Part shown: positions 38,314 through 47,769 of the stretch, in pieces
Numbering within the stretch: the stretch's first letter is position 1
Layout of the letters: the number at the start of each line of letters is the position of its first letter
DNA from: Burkholderia sp. SRS-W-2-2016
GTDB lineage: Bacteria > Pseudomonadota > Gammaproteobacteria > Burkholderiales > Burkholderiaceae
NCBI RefSeq assembly: GCF_001931485.1
Contig: NZ_MSDV01000050.1
Coordinates: 1 to 64,000, forward strand
DNA: 64,000 nt
Direction of reading: 5' to 3'
The notes under the pieces: model-generated
What the model was told of the DNA's origin: nothing
Seen by the model: only the letters and a program-made list of their open reading frames with translations
Database searches by the model: none
Made by a program: the position numbers and the translations under genes

Positions 38314-39066
38314 TTACGCGTCGTCCGATTCGCGCAGGCGGTCCGCGAGCGTCTGCGCGGCCGCGAAGTCGAGGTCGCCCGAATAGATCGCGCGACCGCA
38401 GATCACGCCTTCGATGCCCTCGTCTTCGACTTCGCACAGCGACTCGATATCTGCCAGATTCGACAGACCGCCGCTCGCGATCACCGGAATCTTCACCGCG
38501 CGCGCGAGGCGCACGGTCGCTTCGATATTGATACCTTGCAGCATCCCGTCGCGGCCGATGTCGGTGTAGATGATCGACTCGCAGCCGTAGTCCTCGAACT
38601 TGCGCGCGAGGTCGGCGACTTCGTGACCGGTCAGCTTGCTCCAGCCGTCGGTCGCAACCTTGCCGTCCTTAGCATCCAGACCGACGATGATGTGGCCGCC
38701 GAACGCGGTGCACGCGTCCTGCAGAAAGCCCGGGTTCTTCACCGCCGCGGTGCCGATGATCACGTACGACAGGCCGTCGTCGAGATAGCGTTCGATCGTG
38801 TTCAGGTCGCGGATGCCGCCGCCCAGTTGAACCGGGATCTGGCCGCCGACTTCGTCGATGATCGCGCGGATCGCATCGCCGTTTTTCGGCTTGCCGGCAA
38901 ACGCGCCGTTCAGGTCGACGAGGTGCAGTCGACGCGCGCCGCGGTCGACCCAATGTCGGGCCATTGCCGCCGGTTCCTCGGAGAAAATCGTCGCCTGGTC
39001 CATGTCGCCCTGTTTGAGGCGTACACACTGACCATCTTTCAGGTCGATGGCGGGAATCAGCAGCAT
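38314..39066 (-). CDS. hisA: ProFAR isomerase HisA
   Basis: 250 aa barrel related to HisF. Catalytic acid/base pair Asp8 (LIPAIDLKDGQCVRL) and Asp in IIVGLDAKDGKV (about 131). Phosphate sites IPVIASGGLSNLADI and GVICGRAIYSGDL are present. It isomerises ProFAR to PRFAR, the substrate of HisF/HisH. The ATG is followed immediately by the conserved LLIPAID, so the start is firm. Confidence 0.97.
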   Translation of the reverse strand: MLLIPAIDLKDGQCVRLKQGDMDQATIFSEEPAAMARHWVDRGARRLHLVDLNGAFAGKPKNGDAIRAIIDEVGGQIPVQLGGGIRDLNTIERYLDDGLSYVIIGTAAVKNPGFLQDACTAFGGHIIVGLDAKDGKVATDGWSKLTGHEVADLARKFEDYGCESIIYTDIGRDGMLQGINIEATVRLARAVKIPVIASGGLSNLADIESLCEVEDEGIEGVICGRAIYSGDLDFAAAQTLADRLRESDDA

Positions 39067-39247
39067 AGCAATCGGGTGTTGTCTGGGAGTGGGTTGAAGG
39101 TCGGCGGCAGCGGCTGGAAAGCCAGCCCGCCAGCACGCCGTTTCGCTAGTTTAGTACAAGTCTTTCGGCGCTCCAGCGGGGCGCCGGTCTGAAACAAGAC
39201 CGCGCTGGCGCGTTTGTGACGCGCGGCAACGGGATACGGAAAAGCGT

Positions 39248-39889
39248 TCACGGGTTCCAGTGCACGAAGTTGCGATACACGCGCAAGCCGGCGTCGGCGC
39301 TCTTTTCCGGGTGGAATTGGGTGGCGAAGATGTTATCCCGCGCTACCGCCGAGGTAAAGGGCAGCCCGTAGACCGTTTCGCCCGCGGTATGCGCGGCGTT
39401 CTCGGGCACCACGTAATAGCTGTGCACGAAGTAGAAGAACGCGTTGTCGGCGACGCCGTCCCACAGCGGATGCGGCTGCGCCTGGCGCACGCGGTTCCAG
39501 CCCATCTGCGGGACCTTGAAGCGCGAGCCGTCGTCCTGCACCTGGCCATCGAGCTCGAAGCGCACCACCTTGCCGGGCAACAGACCCAGACCCGGCGTGT
39601 CGCCCTCGGCGCTCCAGTCGAACAGCATCTGCTCGCCGACGCACACGCCCATCAGCGGCTTGCTGCGCGACGCCTCGACGACGGCCTCCTGCAGGCCCGA
39701 TGCGCCGAGACTGCGCATGCAGTCGGGCATCGCGCCCTGGCCGGGCAGCACCACGCGGTCGGCCGCGCGGATCGCTTCCGGACGGTCGACGATCGCGACG
39801 TCCGCTTCCGGCGCGGCCTGGCGCAACGCCTGGGCAACCGAACGCAGGTTGCCCATTCCGTAATCCACAATCGCTATCGAAGTTTTCAT
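39248..39889 (-). CDS. hisH: Imidazole glycerol phosphate synthase, glutaminase subunit
   Basis: 213 aa from the ATG at 39889. Class I glutamine amidotransferase: nucleophile Cys in PLMGVCVGEQMLFDWS (about residue 82; most homologues read GICLG), oxyanion-hole PGQGAMPDCM, and His-Glu in ATQFHPEKS (about 193-197). It releases ammonia from glutamine to HisF. Pairs with hisF two genes downstream. Confidence 0.96.
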   Translation of the reverse strand: MKTSIAIVDYGMGNLRSVAQALRQAAPEADVAIVDRPEAIRAADRVVLPGQGAMPDCMRSLGASGLQEAVVEASRSKPLMGVCVGEQMLFDWSAEGDTPGLGLLPGKVVRFELDGQVQDDGSRFKVPQMGWNRVRQAQPHPLWDGVADNAFFYFVHSYYVVPENAAHTAGETVYGLPFTSAVARDNIFATQFHPEKSADAGLRVYRNFVHWNP

Positions 39890-40032
39890 TTCAGATTTGG
39901 CCGCGCGGCCCTCGCTCCATTCCATCGACACCGCCGCGCGGCGTCGAACGGCACTTGCCGGCTCGCACGGAGGCTGGCCGATGGCTCGCTAAAGATGAAT
40001 GGCGTGAAGGCGCTCGCGGCGATGAAAGACGT

Positions 40033-40089
40033 TAGAGGCTGATTAAAAGGCTCTGAGTAACAGGCTGATCAACAGGCCGATTAAAGGCT
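40033..40089 (-). repeat. Degenerate short repeats between hisB and hisH
   Basis: Read on the minus strand from the hisB stop, about four imperfect 12-13-base units follow each other: TTAATCGGCCTG, TTGATCAGCCTG, TTACTCAGAGCC and TTTAATCAGCCTC. They fill part of the 190-base spacer before hisH. Confidence 0.45.
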
Positions 40090-40668
40090 GCCCTTGGTCG
40101 ACGGAATCTGGCCGGCCGCGCGCTCGTCGAGCTCGCAAGCCATGCGCAGCGCGCGCCCGAATGCCTTGAACACGGTTTCGAGCTGATGGTGCGCGTTGAG
40201 GCCGCGCAGATTGTCGACATGCAGCGTCACGCCGGCATGGTTCACGAAGCCGCGGAAAAACTCGATCGACAGGTCGACGTCGAACGTGCCGATGCGCGCG
40301 CGCGTGAACGGCACATGGAATTCGAGACCCGGACGGCCGGAGAAATCGATCACGACGCGCGACAGCGCTTCGTCGAGCGGCACGTACGAATGACCGTAGC
40401 GGCGAATGCCCTTGCGATCGCCGATCGCCTTCGCGACCGCCATGCCGAGCGTGATGCCGGTGTCTTCGACCGTATGGTGGTCGTCGATGTGCAGGTCGCC
40501 ATGCGCTTCGATCTCGAGGTCGAACAGCCCGTGGCGGGCGATCTGATCGAGCATGTGGTCCAGGAACGGCACACCGGTGGCCAGCTTCTGCTGACCGGTG
40601 CCGTCCAGGTTGATCTTCACACGGATCTGCGTTTCGCTGGTGTTGCGAACGACTTCCGCAAGGCGCAT
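40081..40668 (-). CDS. hisB: Imidazoleglycerol-phosphate dehydratase
   Basis: 195 aa, the monofunctional form without the phosphatase domain fused in E. coli HisB, so histidinol-phosphate phosphatase must be a separate gene outside the window. Manganese-ligand motifs DHMLDQIARHGLFDLEIEAHGDLHIDDHHTVED (landmarks about residues 37-69, given as a span) and the symmetric C-terminal GVTLHVDNLRGLNAHHQLE region are present. Terminal KG(S)L is kept. Confidence 0.97.
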   Translation of the reverse strand: MRLAEVVRNTSETQIRVKINLDGTGQQKLATGVPFLDHMLDQIARHGLFDLEIEAHGDLHIDDHHTVEDTGITLGMAVAKAIGDRKGIRRYGHSYVPLDEALSRVVIDFSGRPGLEFHVPFTRARIGTFDVDLSIEFFRGFVNHAGVTLHVDNLRGLNAHHQLETVFKAFGRALRMACELDERAAGQIPSTKGSL

Positions 40669-40731
40669 GGTAATTCCTCGAATCTGGCTAGAAAGCGCTA
40701 GTAGTGTGGGGGGGATAAACGGCGCGGCCGC

Positions 40732-41802
40732 TCAGCGAAGCACGAGCTTCAGGCCGGCGAGCAACTGGGCGTTTTCCTCGGGCGAACCGACGGTCAAACG
40801 CACGCAATTGGCCAGCAATGGATGCATTTTACTCACGTTTTTGATCAGAACCCGCGCGGTCAGCAGGGTTTCGAACAGCCCGGCCGCGTCCGGCACGCGC
40901 ACCAGCAGGAAGTTGCCGGCGCTCGGGAACACCTCGGCGCCCGGCAGCGAAGCCACGGCCTGCGCGAGTTTCGTGCGTTCTTCGCGCAATTGCGCGGCCT
41001 GCGCATCGAGCACGCCGACGTGGTCGAGCAGGAAATCGGCGGCGGCCTGAGTCAGCACGTTGGTGTTGTACGGCGGCCTCACTTTGTCGAATTCGGTGAG
41101 CCACGCGGGCTTGCCGACGAGATACCCGAGCCGGATGCCGGCGAGGCCCAGCTTCGACACCGTGCGCATCACGACCACGTTGTCGAACTCGTCGACGCGC
41201 GGCAGCCAGCTTTTCTGCGCGAACGGCTGATACGCCTCGTCGATCACGACAAGGCTGCGAGTCGCCGCGGCAATCAGCCGCTCCATGTCGGCGTCGTCGA
41301 ATAGCGTGCCGGTCGGGTTGTTCGGATACGCGAGATAGATGATCGCCGGCTCATGCTCGGCGATCGCCGCGAGCATCGCGTCGGTATCGAGGGTGAAGTC
41401 GGGCTTCAGCGGCACGCCGACGAACTCGAGGTTCGCGAACTTGGCCGACATCTGATACATGACGAAGCCCGGCACCGGCGCGAGCACCTTCGCGCCCGGC
41501 TTCGCGCAGGCCACCGAGAGAATGCTGATGATTTCGTCGGAACCGTTGCCGAGCAGCACGTCGCAGCCGGCCGGCACCCCCATCACGTGACGGATCCGCT
41601 CGATCAGCGCTTCCGGGCGCGGTGCCGGATAGCGGTTCAGCGCGACGCCGGCCAGCCGCTCGCCGAGATGCGCGGCCAGTTCCGGCGGCAGCGGGAACGG
41701 ATTTTCCATCGCGTCGAGCTTGATGAAGCCGGTCGCATCCGGGACCGGATAGCTCGTCATCGCGAGCACGTCGCGGCGGATGATGTCTTGAGGTGTCGTC
41801 AT
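40732..41802 (-). CDS. hisC: Histidinol-phosphate aminotransferase
   Basis: 356 aa from the ATG at 41802; the frame is open to 41853, but MTTPQDIIRRDV is the family-like start. PLP enzyme of fold type I: Asn/Asp/Tyr region LAYPNNPTGTLFDD (about 152-165), VVIDEAYQPF, the PLP Lys in RTVSKLGLAGIRLGYL (about 219) and the C-terminal substrate Arg in VRLTVGSPEEN. It converts imidazole-acetol phosphate and Glu to histidinol phosphate. A 63-base gap precedes hisB. Confidence 0.94.
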   Translation of the reverse strand: MTTPQDIIRRDVLAMTSYPVPDATGFIKLDAMENPFPLPPELAAHLGERLAGVALNRYPAPRPEALIERIRHVMGVPAGCDVLLGNGSDEIISILSVACAKPGAKVLAPVPGFVMYQMSAKFANLEFVGVPLKPDFTLDTDAMLAAIAEHEPAIIYLAYPNNPTGTLFDDADMERLIAAATRSLVVIDEAYQPFAQKSWLPRVDEFDNVVVMRTVSKLGLAGIRLGYLVGKPAWLTEFDKVRPPYNTNVLTQAAADFLLDHVGVLDAQAAQLREERTKLAQAVASLPGAEVFPSAGNFLLVRVPDAAGLFETLLTARVLIKNVSKMHPLLANCVRLTVGSPEENAQLLAGLKLVLR

Positions 41803-42165
41803 AGGTTCGGGGGCCTGGCCGGGTGGAGTGCGCCGGTCCGGCATCGGCGGCATGGGCCGCGCTGGTTGGTCTCTGTTGTCGTTATCGAACGGCTGGGTGA
41901 CGCGCGCTTCGGTGCGTATGTGTGGCGCTGGGCGGTGCGGCGACTCGGGCTCGGGCTCGAGCTCGGGCCGACGCGGTTCGCGAGCATCGCATCGGCGCTC
42001 GCTGTTGCCGGCAAGATTTCGGCGGCTATCGAGCTGGACAGGCTCGATTCGCCGCTTCAGCTAGATGCGACGCCTTCGCCGCCAACACTTCCTTCGCTAC
42101 CCGCACCGCTTCCGCCGCGAGGCGCCCGCTTCAACCGCATCGAGCGCCGCCGGCGGCCATCCGCA
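41803..42165. other. Unusually long hisD-hisC spacer
   Basis: 363 bases inside an otherwise compact operon. No credible gene on either strand. It holds a run of CTCGGG/CTCGAG-type hexamers near 41943-41972. The open minus frame entering hisC could extend the protein, but with low-complexity Ser/Arg/Pro sequence. Confidence 0.4.
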
Positions 42166-43500
42166 TCAACCGCGGTCGTTATTGTTCTGCCGCATCCGGT
42201 ATTCGGCGCTGCGTGCATGCGCCTGCAGCCCTTCGCCGTAAGCGAGTTCCGCGGCGATCTCGCCGAGCGTCTGCGCACCCTCCGCGCTGACTTCGATCAC
42301 GCTCGAACGCTTGAAGAAATCATAGACGCCGAGCGGCGACGAGAAACGTGCGGTACGCGACGTAGGCAGCACGTGATTCGGGCCCGCGCAGTAATCGCCG
42401 AGGCTCTCGCTGGTGTAGCGGCCCAGGAAGATCGCGCCCGCGTGGCGAATCTGCCGCGCCCACTGATGCGGCTCCAGCGCCGAAATTTCGAGGTGCTCGG
42501 GCGCGATGTCGTTGGCGATCGCGCAGGCCTCAGCCATGTCGCGCACCTTGATCAGCGCGCCGCGATTTTCCAGCGACGTGCGGATCACGTCGCGGCGCGG
42601 CATGGTCGGCAGCAGTTCGTCGATCGCTTCGTGCACGCGCGCGATGAACGCGTCATCCGGGCACAGCAGAATCGATTGCGCGAGTTCGTCGTGCTCGGCC
42701 TGCGAGAACAGGTCCATCGCGACCCAGCGCGGGTCGGTAGTGCCATCGCACAACACGAGGATTTCCGACGGCCCGGCGATCATGTCGATGCCGACCGTGC
42801 CGAACACGCGGCGTTTGGCCGACGCGACGTATGCGTTGCCGGGGCCGCAGATCTTGTCCACAGCGGGGATGGTCTGGGTGCCGTACGCGAGCGCGCCGAC
42901 CGCCTGCGCGCCGCCGATCGTAAACACCCGGTCGACCCCGCCGATCAGCGCCGCAGCCAGCACCAGCGGATTCTTCACGCCGTCGGGCGTCGGCACCACC
43001 ATCACGATTTCGCGCACGCCGGCGACCCGCGCCGGAATCGCGTTCATCAGCACCGACGACGGATACGCTGCCTTGCCACCCGGCACGTAGATACCCGCGC
43101 GATCGAGCGGCGTGACCTTCTGGCCGAGCACCGTGCCGTCGGCTTCCGTGTACTGCCAGCTATGGCTGCCGCATTCGATCTTCTGCTTCTCGTGATAACC
43201 GCGCACCCGCGCCGCCGCCGCTTCGAGCGCCGCGCGCCGCTTCGGTTCGAGGCTTTCGAGCGCCGCTTCGAGCTCGGCCATCGGCAGTTCGAGTTCGGCG
43301 ATGCTTTTCGCATTGATGCGATCGAAGCGGTTCGTGTACTCGAGCACCGCCTCGTCGCCGCGCGCCTTCACGTCGTTCAGAATCTGCGCGACCGATCGCT
43401 CGATGGCTTCGTCTTCGCTCGCCTCGAACGCGAGCACCGCGTGCAGCGACTTGTGGAAGTCGGGAGCGGTGGAATCGAGTTTGCGAATCTTGGTAGACAT
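42166..43500 (-). CDS. hisD: Histidinol dehydrogenase
   Basis: 444 aa. Zinc enzyme performing two NAD-dependent oxidations of histidinol to histidine. Landmarks: YVPGGKAAYPSSVLMNAIPA (about 140-159), GGAQAVGALAYGTQ (about 203), VDKICGPGNAYV (about 222), AGPSEILVL (about 246), QAEHDELAQSIL (Gln/His zinc ligands, about 269) and C-terminal PTSRTARFSSPLGVYDF. Follows hisG by 58 bases. Confidence 0.97.
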   Translation of the reverse strand: MSTKIRKLDSTAPDFHKSLHAVLAFEASEDEAIERSVAQILNDVKARGDEAVLEYTNRFDRINAKSIAELELPMAELEAALESLEPKRRAALEAAAARVRGYHEKQKIECGSHSWQYTEADGTVLGQKVTPLDRAGIYVPGGKAAYPSSVLMNAIPARVAGVREIVMVVPTPDGVKNPLVLAAALIGGVDRVFTIGGAQAVGALAYGTQTIPAVDKICGPGNAYVASAKRRVFGTVGIDMIAGPSEILVLCDGTTDPRWVAMDLFSQAEHDELAQSILLCPDDAFIARVHEAIDELLPTMPRRDVIRTSLENRGALIKVRDMAEACAIANDIAPEHLEISALEPHQWARQIRHAGAIFLGRYTSESLGDYCAGPNHVLPTSRTARFSSPLGVYDFFKRSSVIEVSAEGAQTLGEIAAELAYGEGLQAHARSAEYRMRQNNNDRG

Positions 43501-43558
43501 ACAGGTATCCGTTTCGGTAAGGCGCGCTTGAGCTGGGTGGTCAGAGTGCCGTGGTCAG

Positions 43559-44260
43559 TCAGGCGGCCGGAGTGCCGGCTTGCGACGACGCGTTGGCGAA
43601 CGCGTCGAGAATCGGCCGCAAGGCAGCGCGTTTGAGCTTCAGCGCCGCCTGGTTCACAACGAGGCGCGACGAAATCTGCATGATCTCCTCCACCTCGACA
43701 AGATTGTTCGCGCGCAGCGTATTGCCGGAGCTCACGAGGTCGACGATCGCGTCGGCGAGGCCGACCAGCGGCGCCAGTTCCATCGAACCGTACAGCTTGA
43801 TCAGGTCGACGTGTACCCCCTTGGCGGCAAAATGCTCGCGTGCGGTTTCAACGTACTTGGTCGCGACGCGCAGACGGGCGCCCTGGCGCACCGCATTCGC
43901 GTAATCGAAACCCGCGGCCACCGCGACCGACATCCGGCAGCGCGCGATGTCCAGATCGACCGGCTGGTACAGGCCGCTGCCGCCATGCTCGAGCAGCACG
44001 TCCTTGCCGGCCACGCCGAAGTCGGCGGCGCCGTATTCGACGTAGGTCGGCACGTCGGTCGCGCGCACGATGATCACGCGCAAGTTCGCGTCAGTGGTCG
44101 GCAGGATCAGCTTGCGCGATGTCTCCGGGTCTTCCGCGACTTCGATGCCGGCTGCCGCCAGCAGCGGCAGCGTTTCCTCGAAGATACGCCCTTTCGACAG
44201 CGCGAGCGTGAGCGGCGCGCTCACGGCCGGCGACGCCGAGGTTTGCGACATCGTGCTCAT
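43559..44260 (-). CDS. hisG: ATP phosphoribosyltransferase, short form (catalytic subunit)
   Basis: 233 aa. It has the two-lobed catalytic domain (TLALSKGRIFEETLPLLAAA, DFGVAGKDVLLE, KYVETAREHFAAKG, DLVSSGNTLRANNLVEVEEI) but no C-terminal ACT regulatory domain, so this is HisG(S), which is active only with HisZ. No hisZ is in the window. First committed step of the pathway and first gene of his. Its ATG overlaps the murA stop (ATGA), so murA and his are translationally linked. The N-terminal 15 residues are Ser/Ala-rich and variable. Confidence 0.95.
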   Translation of the reverse strand: MSTMSQTSASPAVSAPLTLALSKGRIFEETLPLLAAAGIEVAEDPETSRKLILPTTDANLRVIIVRATDVPTYVEYGAADFGVAGKDVLLEHGGSGLYQPVDLDIARCRMSVAVAAGFDYANAVRQGARLRVATKYVETAREHFAAKGVHVDLIKLYGSMELAPLVGLADAIVDLVSSGNTLRANNLVEVEEIMQISSRLVVNQAALKLKRAALRPILDAFANASSQAGTPAA

Positions 44261-45519
44261 ACTTCGCTCCCGGACACCCGGCGCACCTTCGCGCCGATTG
44301 CGTTGAGCTTGGTTTCCATCCGGTCGTAGCCGCGATCGAGGTGATAGATACGGTCGATCAGCGTCTCGCCGTCGGCGCGCAGCGCGGCGATCACGAGGCT
44401 CGCGGACGCGCGCAGATCGGTGGCCATCACCTTCGCGCCGGAGAGTTTGTCGACGCCGGTGACGAGCGCGGTATTGCCGTCGATCGTGATGCTCGCGCCG
44501 AGCCGGTTCAGCTCCTGCACGTGCATGAAGCGGTTTTCGAAGATCGTCTCGACGACCTGCGCGGTACCGTCCGCGATCGTGTTCAGCGCCATGAACTGCG
44601 CCTGCATGTCGGTCGGGAACGCCGGGTATTCGGAGGTGCGGAACGTGACCGCGGCGGGACGCTTGTCCATCCGCACGCGCATCCAGTCGTCGCCCTCTTC
44701 AACCGTCACGCCCGCTTCGCGCAGCTTTTCAGTCACTGCTTCGAGCAGCAGCGGACGCATCTTGCGCAGCGTCACGTCGCCGCCGGCGGCCGCGACCGCG
44801 CACAGGAAGGTGCCGGCTTCGATGCGGTCCGGAATCACCGCGTGATGCGCGCCGTGCAGCTTCTCGACGCCCTGGATCACCAGCCGGTCGGTGCCGATGC
44901 CATCGATTTTCGCGCCCATCGCGACCAGCAGGTGCGCGAGGTCGACCACTTCCGGCTCGCGCGCGGCGTTCTCGATGACCGTCTCGCCGTCGGCCAGCAC
45001 CGCCGCCATCAGCAGGTTCTCGGTGCCGGTCACGGTGATCATGTCGGTGACGATGCGCGCACCCTTCAGACGCTTCGCGCGCGCTTCGATGAAGCCGTGC
45101 TCGATCGTGATCTCGGCGCCCATCGCCTGCAGGCCCTTGATGTGCTGATCGACCGGCCGCGCGCCGATCGCGCAGCCGCCCGGCAGCGACACGCGCGCAT
45201 GACCGAAGCGCGCGACCAGCGGGCCGAGCACGAGGATCGACGCGCGCATCGTCTTGACCATTTCGTACGGCGCGACGCAGTTGTCGACCTTCGACGCGTC
45301 GAGCGACACGCGCCCGTCGGCCGCCTCGATCCGCACGCCCATCTGGCCGAGCAGCTTGAGCATCGTGCGCACGTCCTGCAGGTCAGGCACGTTCTCCAGA
45401 TGCACCGGCTCCGCGCTCAGCAGACCCGCGCACAGGATCGGCAACGCCGCGTTCTTCGCACCCGAGACGACGACTTCACCGGAGAGCGGGTAGCCCCCTT
45501 CAATGATGAGTTTATCCAT
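44257..45519 (-). CDS. murA: UDP-N-acetylglucosamine 1-carboxyvinyltransferase
   Basis: 420 aa from the ATG at 45519, which gives the standard MDKLIIEGG opening. Substrate-binding GAKNAALPILCAGLL (about residues 20-34), active-site Cys116 in LPGGCAIGARPVD (the fosfomycin target position, Cys kept) and RASASLVIAALRADGET near the C-terminus. It catalyses the first step of peptidoglycan precursor synthesis from PEP and UDP-GlcNAc. Transcribed with hisG (four-base overlap) and downstream of bolA. Confidence 0.97.
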   Translation of the reverse strand: MDKLIIEGGYPLSGEVVVSGAKNAALPILCAGLLSAEPVHLENVPDLQDVRTMLKLLGQMGVRIEAADGRVSLDASKVDNCVAPYEMVKTMRASILVLGPLVARFGHARVSLPGGCAIGARPVDQHIKGLQAMGAEITIEHGFIEARAKRLKGARIVTDMITVTGTENLLMAAVLADGETVIENAAREPEVVDLAHLLVAMGAKIDGIGTDRLVIQGVEKLHGAHHAVIPDRIEAGTFLCAVAAAGGDVTLRKMRPLLLEAVTEKLREAGVTVEEGDDWMRVRMDKRPAAVTFRTSEYPAFPTDMQAQFMALNTIADGTAQVVETIFENRFMHVQELNRLGASITIDGNTALVTGVDKLSGAKVMATDLRASASLVIAALRADGETLIDRIYHLDRGYDRMETKLNAIGAKVRRVSGSEV

Positions 45520-45631
45520 GCCTGTCGGTTCCTGATCGGCCCGGTGCTGGTCCGGACCTGGCTTGTCTGTGTTCGGCGCGCCGCTCGCGGCGTCGCGCCC
45601 TTCCTGAGTAATTCGCACTAAATTTCCAGAG

Positions 45632-45871
45632 TTACGCGTTCTGCCATTCGGCGGGCGTCAGCGTCTTCATGCTGAGCGCGTGGATTTCCTCGCGCATGCG
45701 GTCGCCGAGCGCCGCGTACACGAGTTGATGGCGCTGGATCGGGCGCTTGCCTTCGAAGCTCGGCGAGACGATCGTCGCAAAGAAATGCTGACCGTCGCCC
45801 TCGACTTCGAGATGCTCGCACGCGAGCCCAGCCGCAATGTACTGCTTGACCTGTTCAGGAGTCGGCAACAT
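45632..45871 (-). CDS. BolA-family protein (IbaG/YrbA type)
   Basis: 79 aa. Landmarks are ACEHLEVEGDGQHFFATIVS (about residues 18-37, with the Cys/His typical of IbaG), GKRPIQRHQLVYAALGDRM and IHALSMKTLTP. BolA proteins pair with monothiol glutaredoxins to bind [2Fe-2S]; grxD is in this window at 10.7 kb. Position between an ABC exporter and murA matches the E. coli yrbA-murA order next to mla. Confidence 0.93.
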   Translation of the reverse strand: MLPTPEQVKQYIAAGLACEHLEVEGDGQHFFATIVSPSFEGKRPIQRHQLVYAALGDRMREEIHALSMKTLTPAEWQNA

Positions 45872-45886
45872 AAGAGAAGCTCCTCG

Positions 45887-46651
45887 TCAGTGGCGCAGCT
45901 TGTAGCCGGTGGCGAGCATGCGCATCGCGACCACAGCCAGCACCACGAAGAAACCGGCGACGATCGCGAGGCTCACCAGCGGGTCGATATCCGACACCCC
46001 GAAGAAACCGTAGCGAAAGCCGTCGATCATGTAGAAAAAGGGATTGAGCCGCGACACCTCGCGCCACACCGGCGGCAGCGTATGGGTCGAATAGAACACG
46101 CCCGACAGGAACGTGAGCGGCATGATCAGGAAGTTCTGGAACGCGGCGAGCTGGTCGAACTTCTCGGCCCAGATACCGGCGATCAGACCGAGCGTGCCGA
46201 GAATCGCCGCGCCGAAGATCGCGAACAGGATGATGAACAGCGGCGCGGTGAAGCTGACCGGCACGAACCAGATCGTCACGATGAACACGCCGAAGCCGAC
46301 GCACAGACCGCGCGCGCACGCCGCCAGCACGTAGGCGGCGAACATCTCGTAGTGCGACAGCGGCGGCAGCAGCACGAACACGAGATTGCCGGTGATCTTC
46401 GACTGGATCAGCGACGACGAGCTGTTCGCGAACGCGTTCTGCAGCACGCTCATCATCACGAGACCCGGAATCAGGAAGCTCGTGTACTCGACGCCCGGAT
46501 AAACCTGCACATGGCCGCGCAGCGCGTGGCCGAAGATCGTCAGATAGAGCAGCGCTGTGATGACCGGCGCGAGCACGGTCTGGAACGACACCTTCCAGAA
46601 ACGCAGCAGTTCTTTGTAAAACAGCGTGCTGAAACCACTGTAGCCGCTCAT
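45887..46651 (-). CDS. ABC-2 type transporter permease (YadH-like)
   Basis: 254 aa from the ATG at 46651. About six membrane helices; ABC-2 features are FYKELLRFWKVSFQTVLAPV at the N-terminus and the helix FLIMPLTFLSGVFYSTHTLP near residue 170-190. Start overlaps the stop of the ATPase gene by four bases (ATGA). Substrate unknown; E. coli YadGH is the nearest known type. Confidence 0.92.
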   Translation of the reverse strand: MSGYSGFSTLFYKELLRFWKVSFQTVLAPVITALLYLTIFGHALRGHVQVYPGVEYTSFLIPGLVMMSVLQNAFANSSSSLIQSKITGNLVFVLLPPLSHYEMFAAYVLAACARGLCVGFGVFIVTIWFVPVSFTAPLFIILFAIFGAAILGTLGLIAGIWAEKFDQLAAFQNFLIMPLTFLSGVFYSTHTLPPVWREVSRLNPFFYMIDGFRYGFFGVSDIDPLVSLAIVAGFFVVLAVVAMRMLATGYKLRH

Positions 46652-47580
46652 GCAAGCCCCTCGATCACTTCCGGACCGTTCATCACCTGAACGAATACGT
46701 CTTCGAGGTCGGCCTTGCGGACCTCGATTTCTTCGAATGTACAACCGGCCGCGCGACACTGCGCGAGGATGCGCTCGACCTCGTCGTAGCTGGTCAGTCG
46801 CAGCAGATGCTGGCGGCCGTTGCCGTTGCCTGCGCCGCTTTCCACCTCGAGCGGACGCAGCTCGGCGGGCAGCACGCCCTGCGCGAAGCGCACGAACAGC
46901 TGCATCCCGGCGAAGCGCTGCAGCAGCGTGCTGGTGCGCTCGAGCGCGACCACCTCGCCACGGCGCAGCATCGCGATGCGGTCGCACAGCGATTCGGCTT
47001 CTTCCAGATAGTGAGTGGTCAGCACGATCGTGTGACCTTCGCGGTTCAGACGCGAGATGAACTTCCACAGCGTCTGGCGCAGTTCGACGTCGACGCCGGC
47101 GGTCGGTTCGTCGAGCACGATCACCGGCGGCCGGTGCACCAGCGCCTGGGCGACCAGCACGCGGCGCTTCATGCCGCCCGACAGCGCGCGCATGTTGGCG
47201 TCGGCTTTGTCGGTCAGATCGAGATTGGCCATGATCTCGTCGATCCACGCGTCGTTGTTGCGCAGCCCGTAGTAGCCGGACTGGATACGCAGCGTTTCGC
47301 GCACCGTGAAGAACGGATCGAACACGAGTTCCTGCGGCACCACGCCGAGCGCGCGACGCGCATTGCGGAAATCGCCGACGACGTCGTGACCGCGCACCGC
47401 GATGCTGCCTTCGTCGGCGCGCGCGAGACCCGCGAGGATGCTGATGAGCGTCGTCTTGCCCGCGCCGTTCGGACCAAGCAGTCCGAAGAACTCGCCTTCT
47501 TCGACCGTGAGGCTGACGCCCTTGAGCGCCTGCAAGTCCTTGTAGCGCTTCTTGACGTTACGAATTTCTATGGCTGACAT
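46648..47580 (-). CDS. ABC transporter ATP-binding protein (YadG-like)
   Basis: 310 aa. Walker A GPNGAGKTT (about residues 36-44), signature LSGGMKRRV (about 134-142), Walker B VIVLDEPTAGVD (about 154-165), then a C-terminal dimerisation region (about 220-310). Four-base overlap with its permease. It sits between mlaB and the permease gene on the same strand, separated from mlaB by about 190 bases. Confidence 0.94.
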   Translation of the reverse strand: MSAIEIRNVKKRYKDLQALKGVSLTVEEGEFFGLLGPNGAGKTTLISILAGLARADEGSIAVRGHDVVGDFRNARRALGVVPQELVFDPFFTVRETLRIQSGYYGLRNNDAWIDEIMANLDLTDKADANMRALSGGMKRRVLVAQALVHRPPVIVLDEPTAGVDVELRQTLWKFISRLNREGHTIVLTTHYLEEAESLCDRIAMLRRGEVVALERTSTLLQRFAGMQLFVRFAQGVLPAELRPLEVESGAGNGNGRQHLLRLTSYDEVERILAQCRAAGCTFEEIEVRKADLEDVFVQVMNGPEVIEGLA

Positions 47581-47769
47581 GACTATGGGCCGCGTGCGTC
47601 GCGGCGCCTAAAGTAGCCCCGATGGAGCGTGGGGACGAGCAAATGCTGGAAGAAACGGAAATCGAGGCCGATTCGGGGCCAGTTCAACGCCCCAAAAAAA
47701 CGTTTGATTATAGGGCAAAAACTGAGACCCCCGGCCAGGCCGGAAGGGGGAGACGACGCTAGATGAGCG

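Noticed and set aside
41353..43635. 760-codon open frame on the plus strand across hisC and hisD
   Set aside because: Exact antisense of two well-supported his genes; Arg/His-rich shadow translation typical of high-GC DNA. The same holds for long antisense frames at 137-1711, 7306-9924, 18783-21008 and 56398-58542.
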